Shown one piece after another: positions 17,259 to 25,720 of a stretch of DNA of 64,000 bases. The DNA lies in contig NZ_BBLU01000001.1 in the NCBI RefSeq assembly GCF_000759715.1, positions 124,001 to 188,000 of the forward strand, written 5' to 3'. Each line of letters opens with the position of its first letter. Position 1 is the stretch's first letter. The stretch is from Demequina mangrovi (lineage in GTDB: Bacteria > Actinomycetota > Actinomycetes > Actinomycetales > Demequinaceae). Below the pieces are notes generated by a model. It saw only the letters and a list, made by a program, of their open reading frames with translations. It was not told where the DNA came from and searched no databases. The position numbers and the translations under genes are program-made.

Positions 17259-19931
17259 ATGCAGACCTCTGAGATCGCCAAGCGGTGGGTCGACTACTTC
17301 GCGAAGAACGACCACCACATCGCACCGAGCGCCTCGCTCGTGTCGCCCGATCCCTCGCTGCTGTTCACCGTCGCCGGCATGGTGCCGTTCATCCCGTACA
17401 TCATCGGGACCGACACCTCCCCGCACCCTCGCATCGCCTCGGTCCAGAAGTGCATCCGCACCAAGGACATCGAGGAGGTCGGCAAGACCACCCGCCACGG
17501 CACCTTCTTCCAGATGCTGGGCAACTTCTCGTTCGGCGACTACTTCAAGGAAGGCGCCATCAACTACGCCTACGAGTTCCTCACGGGACCCGAGGCGGAG
17601 GGCAACCTGGGCTTCGACCCCGAGCGCTTCTGGGTGACGGTGTGGAACGAGGACGCGGAGGCGATCTCGCACCTCAAGAACGTCGGCGTCGACGAGTCGC
17701 GCATCGTCCGCCTCACCCGTGAGGAGAACTTCTGGGACACCGGCCAGCCGGGTCCCGCGGGACCGTGCGCCGAGTGGCACTACGACCGCGGCCCCGAGTT
17801 CGGCCCCGAGGCCGTGGGCGGCACCGTCGACCCGGGCGGCGACCGTTACCTCGAGATCTGGAACCTCGTGTTCGACCAGTACCTGCGCGGCGAGGGCGCC
17901 GGCAAGGACTACCCGCTCATCCGGGAGCTCGACCAGAAGGCGATCGACACCGGCGCCGGGCTCGAGCGCATCGCGTACCTCAAGCAGGGCGTCGCGAACA
18001 TGTACGAGACCGACGAGGTCTTCCCGGTCATCGCGAAGGCCCAGGAGCTCTCCGGCAAGACCTACGGTGCCGGCGGCGACGACGACGTTCGCATGCGCGT
18101 GGTCGGCGACCACGTCCGCTCCGCGCTCATGCTCATCGGCGACGGCGTCACCCCCGGCAACGAGGGCCGCGGCTTCGTGCTGCGCCGCCTGCTGCGCCGC
18201 TCCGTGCGTGCGATGAAGCTCCTCGGTGTCGACGAGCGCACCATGCCCGAGCTGCTGCCCGCGTCCATCGACGCGATGAGCGCCACCTACCCCGAGCTCG
18301 CGGCGAACCGCGCCAAGATCGAGGCGATCGCGTACAACGAGGAGGACGCGTTCCGTCGCACCCTCGTCGCCGGCACCACGATCTTCGACACGGCCGTCGC
18401 TCAGGTGAAGAAGGCGGGCGACAAGGCGCTGTCCGGCACGGACGCGTTCACGCTCCACGACACCTACGGCTTCCCGATCGACATCACCCTCGAGATGGCC
18501 GCCGAGCAGGGCATCCAGGTCGACGAGGCGAAGTTCCGCGAGCTCATGAAGGAGCAGAAGGAGCGCGCCCGCGCCGACGCGAAGGCCAAGAAGGGCGGCC
18601 ACGCGGACGTGGGCGTCTACAACGGGATCAAGGAGGCCGAGGGACTCACCGAGTTCCGTGCCTACCAGGAGCTCACCACCGCCACCGAGATCACCGCGCT
18701 CATCAAGGACGGCGTGTCCGTGCCGGTCGCGCAGCAGGGCGAGACCGTCGAGGTGGTCCTCCCGCAGACCCCGTTCTACGCGGAGTCCGGTGGCCAGGAG
18801 GCCGACTCGGGTGTGATCCGCTCGGCGCACGGCACGCTCGAGGTCATCGACGTCCAGCGTCCGGTCAAGGGCCTCATCGTGCACACCTGCACCGTGGTCG
18901 AGGGCGAGGTCGCTCAGGGCGACCAGGTCTCGGCCGAGGTCGACCCCGAGTGGCGCATCGGCGCCCGCCAGGCGCACTCCGGCACGCACCTGCTGCACGC
19001 CGCGCTGCGCGAGGTGCTCGGTCCCGACGCCCTCCAGTCCGGCTCGTACAACAAGCCCGGCTACCTGCGCCTCGACTTCTCGTGGCCCTCGGCGCTGTCC
19101 GTCGAGACCCGCTCCGAGATCGAGGAGGTCACCAACCGGGCGATCCGCGCGGACCTCGGCGTCACGGCTCAGCACATGACGCTGCCCGAGGCCAAGGAGT
19201 GGGGCGCCGTCGCGCTCTTCGGCGAGACGTACGACGAGACGGTCCGCGTCATCGAGATCGGCGGCCCCTGGTCGCGCGAGCTCTGCGGCGGCACGCACGT
19301 CGAGCACTCGAGCCAGGTCGGGCTCGTCGCGCTATCGACCGAGTCCTCCGTGGGCTCGGGCTCCCGCCGCATCGAGGCCTTCGTGGGCATCGAGGCCTTC
19401 CAGAAGCTCGCCGCCGAGCGTGCGCTCGTGTCCGAGCTCACCTCGACCCTCAAGGTGCAGCCGGGCGAGCTCAAGGGCCGCGTCGAGAAGGTGCTCGAGC
19501 GCCTCGCCGAGGCGGAGAAGCAGCTCGCGGGCTACCGCCAGCAGGCGATGCAGCAGGTGGCTGCGGGGCTGGTGGACAAGGCGGTCGACGTGTCGGGCAT
19601 CCGCGTGGTCACGCACGTGTCGGAGAACGCCGCCGATGCGGACGACCTCCGCAGCGTCGTCACCGATGTGCGCGCGCGCCTCGGCGAGTCGGCTCCGGCC
19701 GTCGTCGCCATCGCGGCGGAGATCAACGGCCGCCCGCAGATCGTGATCGCCACCAACGCGCCGGCGCGCGACGCCGGCCTGCGCGCGGGCGACCTCGTCA
19801 AGGCCGCATCGTCCATCCTGGGTGGCGGAGGCGGCGGCAAGCCGGACCTCGCGCAGGGTGGCGGCCAGGATGCGACGCAGATCCCGGCGGCCCTCGAGGC
19901 CGTCACCGCGACCGTGGCGGCGCGTGCTTAA
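17259..19931 (+). CDS. alaS: Alanyl-tRNA synthetase
   Basis: Charges tRNA-Ala and edits mischarged Ser and Gly. The 890 residues give the standard order: class II catalytic core (about 1-260, GTFFQMLGNFSFGDYFKEGAI, NLGFDPERFWVTVW), tRNA-recognition region (about 260-470), editing domain with HSGTHLLHAALREVLG (about 575-590) and the CGGTHVEHSS zinc motif (about 675-684). A C-Ala domain with a Gly-rich linker closes the protein (LGGGGGGKPDLAQGGGQD). A GAGAAGGA Shine-Dalgarno lies upstream. First gene of the alaS-ruvX-mltG-aroE run. Confidence 0.97.
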   Translation: MQTSEIAKRWVDYFAKNDHHIAPSASLVSPDPSLLFTVAGMVPFIPYIIGTDTSPHPRIASVQKCIRTKDIEEVGKTTRHGTFFQMLGNFSFGDYFKEGAINYAYEFLTGPEAEGNLGFDPERFWVTVWNEDAEAISHLKNVGVDESRIVRLTREENFWDTGQPGPAGPCAEWHYDRGPEFGPEAVGGTVDPGGDRYLEIWNLVFDQYLRGEGAGKDYPLIRELDQKAIDTGAGLERIAYLKQGVANMYETDEVFPVIAKAQELSGKTYGAGGDDDVRMRVVGDHVRSALMLIGDGVTPGNEGRGFVLRRLLRRSVRAMKLLGVDERTMPELLPASIDAMSATYPELAANRAKIEAIAYNEEDAFRRTLVAGTTIFDTAVAQVKKAGDKALSGTDAFTLHDTYGFPIDITLEMAAEQGIQVDEAKFRELMKEQKERARADAKAKKGGHADVGVYNGIKEAEGLTEFRAYQELTTATEITALIKDGVSVPVAQQGETVEVVLPQTPFYAESGGQEADSGVIRSAHGTLEVIDVQRPVKGLIVHTCTVVEGEVAQGDQVSAEVDPEWRIGARQAHSGTHLLHAALREVLGPDALQSGSYNKPGYLRLDFSWPSALSVETRSEIEEVTNRAIRADLGVTAQHMTLPEAKEWGAVALFGETYDETVRVIEIGGPWSRELCGGTHVEHSSQVGLVALSTESSVGSGSRRIEAFVGIEAFQKLAAERALVSELTSTLKVQPGELKGRVEKVLERLAEAEKQLAGYRQQAMQQVAAGLVDKAVDVSGIRVVTHVSENAADADDLRSVVTDVRARLGESAPAVVAIAAEINGRPQIVIATNAPARDAGLRAGDLVKAASSILGGGGGGKPDLAQGGGQDATQIPAALEAVTATVAARA

Positions 19932-20391
19932 GGGCGCGCGCCTCGGGGTCGACGTCGGCACCGTCCGCATCGGCGTGGCGGCGTCCGACCCCGACGGCCT
20001 CATGGCGTTCCCCGTCGACACCGTGCAGCGGGGCGACGGGGACGTCGAGGCCGTCGCGAGAATTGCTGTGGAGCGCGGTGCGGTCACGATCTTCGTCGGC
20101 CTGCCGCGCAAGCTCTCCGGCCAGGAGGGCACCAGCGCCGAGGACGCACGAGCGTTCGCGGCGCGGCTCGCGGAACTGACCTCCGCGAGCGTTCGTTTGA
20201 TCGACGAGCGCTTCTCGACCGCCACCGCCTCGCAGGCGATGCGCAGCGCGGGCCGGAACGCCAAGAAGCAGCGCCAGGTCATCGACCAGGCGGCTGCCGT
20301 GGTGATCCTCGAGAACGCCTTGGATGTTGACAGGAACGGTAACCTCGGATCGGTGACGATCGAGGTTCCGCGCAAGGGGAATGATGACTGA
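19924..20391 (+). CDS. ruvX: RuvX/YqgF Holliday junction resolvase-like protein
   Basis: An RNase H-fold nuclease family linked to Holliday junction resolution and 16S rRNA maturation. 155 residues. Catalytic-type motifs are LGVDVGTVRIGVA (about 6-18), FVGLPRKLSGQEG (about 58-70) and RLIDERFSTATA (about 92-103), then a final acidic D (IDQAAAVVILENAL). GTG start at 19924, 8 bp inside alaS, is the only start giving the family N-terminus. It overlaps mltG by up to 11 bp, so translation is probably coupled along the operon. Confidence 0.93.
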   Translation: MLKGARLGVDVGTVRIGVAASDPDGLMAFPVDTVQRGDGDVEAVARIAVERGAVTIFVGLPRKLSGQEGTSAEDARAFAARLAELTSASVRLIDERFSTATASQAMRSAGRNAKKQRQVIDQAAAVVILENALDVDRNGNLGSVTIEVPRKGNDD

Positions 20392-21514
20392 CCTTTTCGA
20401 GGCCGAGGCGACGACGACGACCTCGCTGGACCTGCGCCGCCTTCAGCGCAGCAAGCGCCGTGCCGCGCGCCGGCGTTTCACGCTGATCGCGACCGCAGTC
20501 GCGCTCGTGGTGTTCGCGCTCGGCGGCTCCGTCGCGCTCAACTTCGTGCAGAGCCTCGAGACGACGTCGACCGAGGTGCTCGACTACGAGGGCGCCGGCC
20601 AGGGCAACATCCAGGTCATCGTCGAGGACGGCGCGACCGGCTCGGACATCGCGTCGACGCTCTACGACGCCGGCGTGGTGGCCTCGACCCAGGCGTTCCT
20701 CGTGGCGTGGGGAGACAACCCCGACGCCTCGTCCGTCAAGCCCGGCTACTACTTCATGCACAAGGAGATGAAGGCCGAGTACGCGCTCGAGGCGCTTCTC
20801 GACCCGGCGAACCGCGACGTGCGCTCCATCACCATCATCGAGGGCAAGACGCTCGACTACTACACGCAGCAGATCGCGAACCTGACCGGCGCCACGCAGG
20901 ACGAGGTCGCGGCCGCGATGGAGAACACCGATGCGCTCGGCCTGCCCGAGGAGGCCGACGGCAACCTCGAGGGCTGGCTGTTCCCGTCGACGTACCAGTT
21001 CGACCCGGGCGTGACGCCGCAGGAGGTCCTCTCGCGGATGATCGAGCAGACCATCACGGTGCTCGACAAGTACGACGTCGCCGCGGAGGACCGCCAGACG
21101 GTGCTCACCGTCGCGTCGATGATCGAGCGCGAGGCGAAGCTCGACGAGGACAGGCCGCTCATCGCGTCGGTGATCTACAACCGTCTCGACATCGACATGC
21201 CGCTGCAGCTCGACTCGACCGTCAAGTACGTGACCAAGTCGGAGGGCGCGTTCGCGAGCTCCGACGAGCTCGCCGTCGACTCGCCGTACAACACGTACGA
21301 CAACACCGGCCTGCCGCCGACGCCGATCGCCGGCCCGGGTGAGGCGTCGATCGCGGCGGCGGTGAGCCCGGCCGAGACGGACTACCTCTACTTCGTGACG
21401 GTCAACCTCGAGACGGGCGAGACCAAGTACGCGGCCGACTACACCGAGTTCCTGGGCTACAAGCAGGAGCTGCTCGACTGGGTGGCGGCGAACTCCGACT
21501 CCGACGACTCCTGA
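20381..21514 (+). CDS. mltG: Endolytic murein transglycosylase MltG
   Basis: Cuts nascent peptidoglycan glycan strands at the membrane and is thought to terminate them. 377 residues: a cytosolic basic region, one membrane helix (about 32-52), then the LysM-like subdomain and the catalytic YceG domain. The domain contains LFPSTYQFDPGVTPQEVLSRM and VLTVASMIEREAKLDEDRPLIASVIYNRL, whose Glu (SMIERE) is the catalytic residue. It ends with NTYDNTGLPPTPIAGPGEASIAAA, a family signature. Two adjacent ATGs (20381 and 20384) could serve. Placed between ruvX and aroE as in most actinobacteria. Confidence 0.95.
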   Translation: MMTDLFEAEATTTTSLDLRRLQRSKRRAARRRFTLIATAVALVVFALGGSVALNFVQSLETTSTEVLDYEGAGQGNIQVIVEDGATGSDIASTLYDAGVVASTQAFLVAWGDNPDASSVKPGYYFMHKEMKAEYALEALLDPANRDVRSITIIEGKTLDYYTQQIANLTGATQDEVAAAMENTDALGLPEEADGNLEGWLFPSTYQFDPGVTPQEVLSRMIEQTITVLDKYDVAAEDRQTVLTVASMIEREAKLDEDRPLIASVIYNRLDIDMPLQLDSTVKYVTKSEGAFASSDELAVDSPYNTYDNTGLPPTPIAGPGEASIAAAVSPAETDYLYFVTVNLETGETKYAADYTEFLGYKQELLDWVAANSDSDDS

Positions 21515-21515
21515 G

Positions 21516-22352
21516 GTGAGCGGGCCGCGCCGCGCGGGAGTCCTCGGACACCCGATCGCGCACTCGCTGTCGCCGGTGCTGCACCGGGCCGCGTACCGGG
21601 AGCTCGGTCTCGACTGGGAGTACGACGCCCACGATGTCGGCTCCGGCGGGCTCGGGGGGTTCCTCGACGGGCTCGACGGTGCGTGGGTCGGGCTGTCGCT
21701 CACCATGCCGCTGAAGGTCGAGGCGCTGCCGCTCATGGACTTCGTCGAGTCCATGGCGAAGCTGGTCGGCGCGATCAACACGGTGCTGATCCAGGACCTG
21801 GGCGGCGTGCGCCAGCTCACCGGCGCCAACACCGACGTGTGGGGGATCCAGGCCGCGTTCCGCGAGGCCGGGGTCTCGCGCGCCGCGTCGGGGCTGATCG
21901 TCGGCGGGGGAGCGACCGCGACATCGGCGATGGCGGCGCTGGGCGGCATGGGCGTCGAGGCGCCCTACGTCGCTGTGCGCAACCGCGGTCGCGCAGGCGG
22001 TCTGCTGCGCGCCGCCACCAAGATGGGCGTCCGACCGCGCTTCATCGCGCTCGAGGACGTCGCCGCGGTGGCGCGCGACGTCGACGCGGTCGTGTCGACG
22101 GTGCCGGCCGACGCGGGCGCCACGCTCGCGCCGACGCTGACCGAGGTGCGGGAGGGCGCCGCGCTGCTGGACGCGGTGTACGACCCGCTGGTGACCCCAC
22201 TCGGCGCGGCGTGGTCCGCGCGCGGTGGGGCCCGCATCGGCGGCGAGCGGATGCTGCTGCACCAGGCGGGGGAGCAGGTGCGCCTCATGACGGGACGGCC
22301 CGCTCCGGTCGAGGCCATGGCGGCCGCGCTCGACACGGTGTTGCATTCGTAA
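21516..22352 (+). CDS. aroE: Shikimate dehydrogenase
   Basis: NADPH-dependent reduction of 3-dehydroshikimate to shikimate (aromatic amino acid pathway). 278 residues. Substrate-binding motifs are GHPIAHSLSPVLH (11-23), SLTMPLK with K67, INTV (87-90) and NTD with D107. The nucleotide-binding region is LIVGGGATATSAMAALGGMG. The Asn of the usual NVTxPxK motif is replaced by Leu (SLTMPLK), a common actinobacterial variant. GTG start one base after the mltG stop. The pilus locus follows after 68 bp, separating aroE from aroC, aroK and aroB. Confidence 0.93.
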   Translation: MSGPRRAGVLGHPIAHSLSPVLHRAAYRELGLDWEYDAHDVGSGGLGGFLDGLDGAWVGLSLTMPLKVEALPLMDFVESMAKLVGAINTVLIQDLGGVRQLTGANTDVWGIQAAFREAGVSRAASGLIVGGGATATSAMAALGGMGVEAPYVAVRNRGRAGGLLRAATKMGVRPRFIALEDVAAVARDVDAVVSTVPADAGATLAPTLTEVREGAALLDAVYDPLVTPLGAAWSARGGARIGGERMLLHQAGEQVRLMTGRPAPVEAMAAALDTVLHS

Positions 22353-22382
22353 CACTTAACTTTCCGCGTCGGATGTCGATGG

Positions 22383-22388
22383 TAGGTT
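22383..22388 (+). promoter_or_regulatory. Candidate promoter of the pilus operon
   Basis: TAGGTT (-10) lies 38 bp before the pilB ATG in a spacer that is locally AT-richer (22342-22365). A weak TTTCCG lies 16 bp upstream of it. A GGAGGGA Shine-Dalgarno precedes the ATG at 22421. Confidence 0.4.
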
Positions 22389-22420
22389 CGCACGACTGTT
22401 CGCGCGCGGAGGGAGCTCGG

Positions 22421-24079
22421 ATGAAGCAGCTGGGGAGCATCCTGCTCGAAGATGGGATCCTGACCGAGGATCAGCTGGTCGAGGCGATCGACGCACAGCA
22501 GCAGCGGGGCCAGTCGCTCGGCCGCACGCTCGTCGAGATGGGCTACATCACCGAGGGCCAGCTGGTGCGCGCTCTCGCACTCCAGGTCGGCATGGAGTTC
22601 GTGGAGCTCGCCGACTTCCCGGTCGACCGCTCGGCGGTCGCGATGGTGCCCGAGGCCGTGTGCCGTCGTCACCACGCGCTGCCGCTCGCGGTCGCCGACG
22701 GCATGATCAAGGTCGCGATGTCGAACCCCGGCAACGTGGTCGCCGTCGACGACATCGGCACCATCACGCGCAGGCGCGTGGTGCCCGTGGTCGCGGCGCA
22801 CGATGATCTGCAGGCCGCGATCGACCGGTACTGCCGCTCCGACGCCGAGCTGCAGAACCTCCAGGGCGAGATCGGCGACGAGTCCGACGCGGTCGACCTC
22901 TCCGAGATGGGCTCGGTCATCGAGGACGACGCGCCCATCGTGCGCTTCGTCAACCTGCTCATCACGCAGGCCATCCAGGACCGCGCCTCCGACATCCACA
23001 TCGAGCCCGCCGAGGCGGATGTGCGCGTGCGCTACCGCATCGACGGCGTGCTGCACGAGATGCAGCGTGCGCCCAAGTCGACGCAGAACGGCATGATCTC
23101 GCGCATCAAGATCATGGCGGACATGGACATCGCCGAGCGCCGCAAGCCTCAGGACGGCCGTCTGTCCGTCACCCACCAGGGCCGCAAGGTCGACCTCCGC
23201 GTCGCGTGCCTGCCCACCGTGTGGGGCGAGAAGATCGTCATGCGAATCCTCGACAACTCGACCGCCACCATGGCCCTCGAGGACCTGGGTCTGCGCGAGG
23301 CCAACCAGGAGCTCTACCGGGAGTCGTACACCAAGCCGTACGGCATGATCCTCGTCACGGGCCCCACCGGATCGGGCAAGTCGACCACGCTGTACGCGAC
23401 CCTCAACCAGGTCTCGCGTCCCGAGATCAACGTCATCACGGTCGAGGACCCGGTCGAGTACCGCATCCCCGGCATCAACCAGGTGCAGGTGAACCCCAAG
23501 GCGGGCCTCACGTTCGCGGGCGCGCTGCGCTCGATCCTCCGAGCCGACCCCGACGTGGTGCTCCTCGGTGAGATCCGTGACGGCGAGACCGCGCAGATCG
23601 CGATCGAGGCGGCGCTCACCGGTCACCTCGTGCTGTCGACGCTCCACACCAACGACGCCCCCTCCGCCATCACGCGACTCACGGAGATGGACATCGAGCC
23701 GTTCCTCGTGGGCTCGGCCGTCGACTGCGTGGTCGCCCAGCGACTCGCGCGCCGGCTGTGCCCGAAGTGCAAGGAGGAGTACACGCCCGGCGACGCCGAG
23801 CTCGAGCGCTTCTCGTGGGAGGGCTCGAGCGTGCCGACGCTCATGCGTCCGGTGGGCTGCTCGAGCTGCTCGCAGACCGGTTACCGCGGGCGCCTCGCGC
23901 TGCACGAGATCATGCCGGTCAACGAGGAGATCGAGCGCCTCGCGGTGGCCCGCGCGTCCTCGGCGGAGATCGCTCTGGAGGCCCGCGCGGCGGGGATGCA
24001 GACGCTCATCGAGGACGGCTGGGCCAAGGTCATGGACGGTTCTACCTCGGTCGAGGAGCTTCTCCGCGTTGTGAAATAA
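22421..24079 (+). CDS. pilB: Type IV pilus extension ATPase PilB (GspE family)
   Basis: Hexameric motor that powers pilin polymerisation. 552 residues. The N-terminal MshEN-type domain carries two repeats, QLGSILLEDGILTEDQL (3-19) and SLGRTLVEMGYITEGQL (32-48), the motif class that binds c-di-GMP in MshE; here the first-position Arg is Gln and Ser. The ATPase core has Walker A GPTGSGKST (314-322), Asp box (about 340-346), Walker B DPDVVLLGEIRD (376-387) and His box STLHTNDAPSAITR (406-419). A tetra-cysteine zinc site follows (C447, C450, C480, C483). Presence of the zinc site and N-domain identifies PilB rather than PilT. First gene of the pilus locus. Confidence 0.95.
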   Translation: MKQLGSILLEDGILTEDQLVEAIDAQQQRGQSLGRTLVEMGYITEGQLVRALALQVGMEFVELADFPVDRSAVAMVPEAVCRRHHALPLAVADGMIKVAMSNPGNVVAVDDIGTITRRRVVPVVAAHDDLQAAIDRYCRSDAELQNLQGEIGDESDAVDLSEMGSVIEDDAPIVRFVNLLITQAIQDRASDIHIEPAEADVRVRYRIDGVLHEMQRAPKSTQNGMISRIKIMADMDIAERRKPQDGRLSVTHQGRKVDLRVACLPTVWGEKIVMRILDNSTATMALEDLGLREANQELYRESYTKPYGMILVTGPTGSGKSTTLYATLNQVSRPEINVITVEDPVEYRIPGINQVQVNPKAGLTFAGALRSILRADPDVVLLGEIRDGETAQIAIEAALTGHLVLSTLHTNDAPSAITRLTEMDIEPFLVGSAVDCVVAQRLARRLCPKCKEEYTPGDAELERFSWEGSSVPTLMRPVGCSSCSQTGYRGRLALHEIMPVNEEIERLAVARASSAEIALEARAAGMQTLIEDGWAKVMDGSTSVEELLRVVK

Positions 24080-24158
24080 CTCACAGGCCGTGCGGGGAAC
24101 CTTCTGAACTCCAGTTAAAGCACCAGGTGAAATATTCCGATATGACACATGGCGCCGG

Positions 24159-24164
24159 TAGTCT
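24159..24164 (+). promoter_or_regulatory. Possible internal promoter before pilT
   Basis: The 111-bp pilB-pilT spacer is AT-rich for this genome (24100-24150). TAGTCT at 24159-24164 is a -10 candidate, followed by a GGGAGGGA ribosome binding site just before the ATG at 24191. This would let the retraction motor be expressed apart from pilB. Confidence 0.35.
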
Positions 24165-24190
24165 CCGGAGCCATCGAGGGGGAGGGACCC

Positions 24191-25720
24191 ATGGACGGAT
24201 CGACTCAGGACCGCCCGAGCTGGCCCGCGCCGCAGCAGGCGGCGCAGCAGCCGCAGGCTCCGGTCGCGCTGCACGGCGGTGCGCAGCAGCCGGCCCGCGC
24301 CCCGTTCCTCTCTGAGCGGCGCGGTACCGGCCTCGACGGCTCGCAGCCCGCACCGCCCACCGGTCAGCCGGTCCCGGGCGCCGCGCCGACGTCCTTCCAG
24401 CCGCAGGCGCCGGCTCCGCAGCCGACCGCCCCGCAGGCTCCGGCCCAGGGCTTCGCTCCGGGCGGCCCCGCATCGGCCGCGCCAACCGCCTATGGCCAGC
24501 AGTCCTTCGCGCCGGCGCCCCCGGCCGCCGCGCCGGCTCCTGCCGCGGCCGCGCAGCCCGCGGCCACCGTGGTGCGTCAGGCGACGCCCGCCGGCGGCAA
24601 CCGCATCGGCATGTCGAGCCAGCGCGAGGACTCGGACCTCGACCTCCAGGTCGCGCTGCGCGAGATGATGCGTCTGGGCGCCTCCGACCTTCACATCACC
24701 ACCGGCGCTCCGCCGATGGTCCGCCTCGACGGCGGCCTGACCCCCATCCCGGGCATGGAGCGCCAGACCTCGGACAGCATTCAGCGCTCGCTCTACTCGA
24801 TCCTCACGCAGAAGCAGCGCGAGACCTTCGAGGAGCACCTCGAGCTCGACTTCTCGTACGCGCTCGTGGGGGAGGGCCGCTTCCGCGTCAACCTCTACCA
24901 GCAGCGCGACTCGCTGGGCGCGGCCTTCCGCGTGATCCCCTACGAGATCAAGGCGCTCGAGGCCCTCGGCGTCCCGCCGTCTGTGGGGAACCTCGCCGGC
25001 AAGCACCGTGGCCTGGTGCTGGTCACGGGCCCGACCGGCTCGGGCAAGTCGACCACGCTGGCGTCGCTCATCGACCTGGTCAACCGCAACCGTGCGGCGC
25101 ACATCATGACCGTCGAGGACCCGATCGAGTTTCTGCACAAGCACAAGAAGTCGCTCGTCAACCAGCGCGAGGTGGGTGCGGACACGCACTCGTTCCAGAA
25201 CGCGCTCAAGCACGTGCTGCGTCAGGACCCGGACGTCATCCTCGTCGGCGAGATGCGCGACCTCGAGACCATCTCCGTGGCGCTGACCGCCGCCGAGACC
25301 GGCCACCTCGTGTTCGCGACGCTCCACACGCAGGACGCCGCCCAGACCATCGACCGCATCATCGACGTCTTCCCGTCGGAGCAGCAGGGCCAGGTGCGCA
25401 CGCAGCTCGCGACCGCGATCCAGGGAGTGGTCTGCCAGGCGCTCGCCAAGCGCGCGGACGGCCCCGGCCGCGCGGTCGCGACCGAGGTGATGATCGCCAC
25501 GCCGGCGATCCGCAACCTCATCCGCGAGGGCAAGACCCACCAGATCTACTCGATGATGCAGTCGGGCTCGCGCCAGGGCATGCACACGATGGATCAGCAC
25601 CTCGCCGAGCTGGTGCGCAGCGGCCGTATCTCGTACGAGGGCGGCCTCGAGCTGTGCCACCACTACGAGGACTTCAACCGGCTGTGCGGGCGTACCGGCG
25701 CGAACGGGGAGCAGCACTGA
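24191..25720 (+). CDS. pilT: Type IV pilus retraction ATPase PilT with Pro/Ala/Gln-rich N-terminal extension
   Basis: Motor for pilus depolymerisation and twitching. The 509 residues comprise a disordered, Pro/Ala/Gln-rich extension (about 1-145) and then a complete PilT. Motifs are LGASDLHITTGAPPMVRLDG (162-181), Walker A GPTGSGKST (280-288), Asp box TVEDPIEF (307-314), Walker B DPDVILVGEMRD (346-357) and His box ATLHT. The C-terminal AIRNLIREGKTHQI is diagnostic for PilT and needed for retraction in studied systems. Usual PilT is about 350 residues, so the extension is the odd part. ATG 24191 was chosen over 24149 because of the GGGAGGGA box. One-base overlap with pilC. Confidence 0.93.
   Translation: MDGSTQDRPSWPAPQQAAQQPQAPVALHGGAQQPARAPFLSERRGTGLDGSQPAPPTGQPVPGAAPTSFQPQAPAPQPTAPQAPAQGFAPGGPASAAPTAYGQQSFAPAPPAAAPAPAAAAQPAATVVRQATPAGGNRIGMSSQREDSDLDLQVALREMMRLGASDLHITTGAPPMVRLDGGLTPIPGMERQTSDSIQRSLYSILTQKQRETFEEHLELDFSYALVGEGRFRVNLYQQRDSLGAAFRVIPYEIKALEALGVPPSVGNLAGKHRGLVLVTGPTGSGKSTTLASLIDLVNRNRAAHIMTVEDPIEFLHKHKKSLVNQREVGADTHSFQNALKHVLRQDPDVILVGEMRDLETISVALTAAETGHLVFATLHTQDAAQTIDRIIDVFPSEQQGQVRTQLATAIQGVVCQALAKRADGPGRAVATEVMIATPAIRNLIREGKTHQIYSMMQSGSRQGMHTMDQHLAELVRSGRISYEGGLELCHHYEDFNRLCGRTGANGEQH

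Noticed and set aside
24080-24190. A lost gene or mobile-element scar in the AT-richer pilB-pilT spacer
   Set aside because: It is only 111 bp, has no inverted or direct repeats of note and ends in a normal ribosome binding site.
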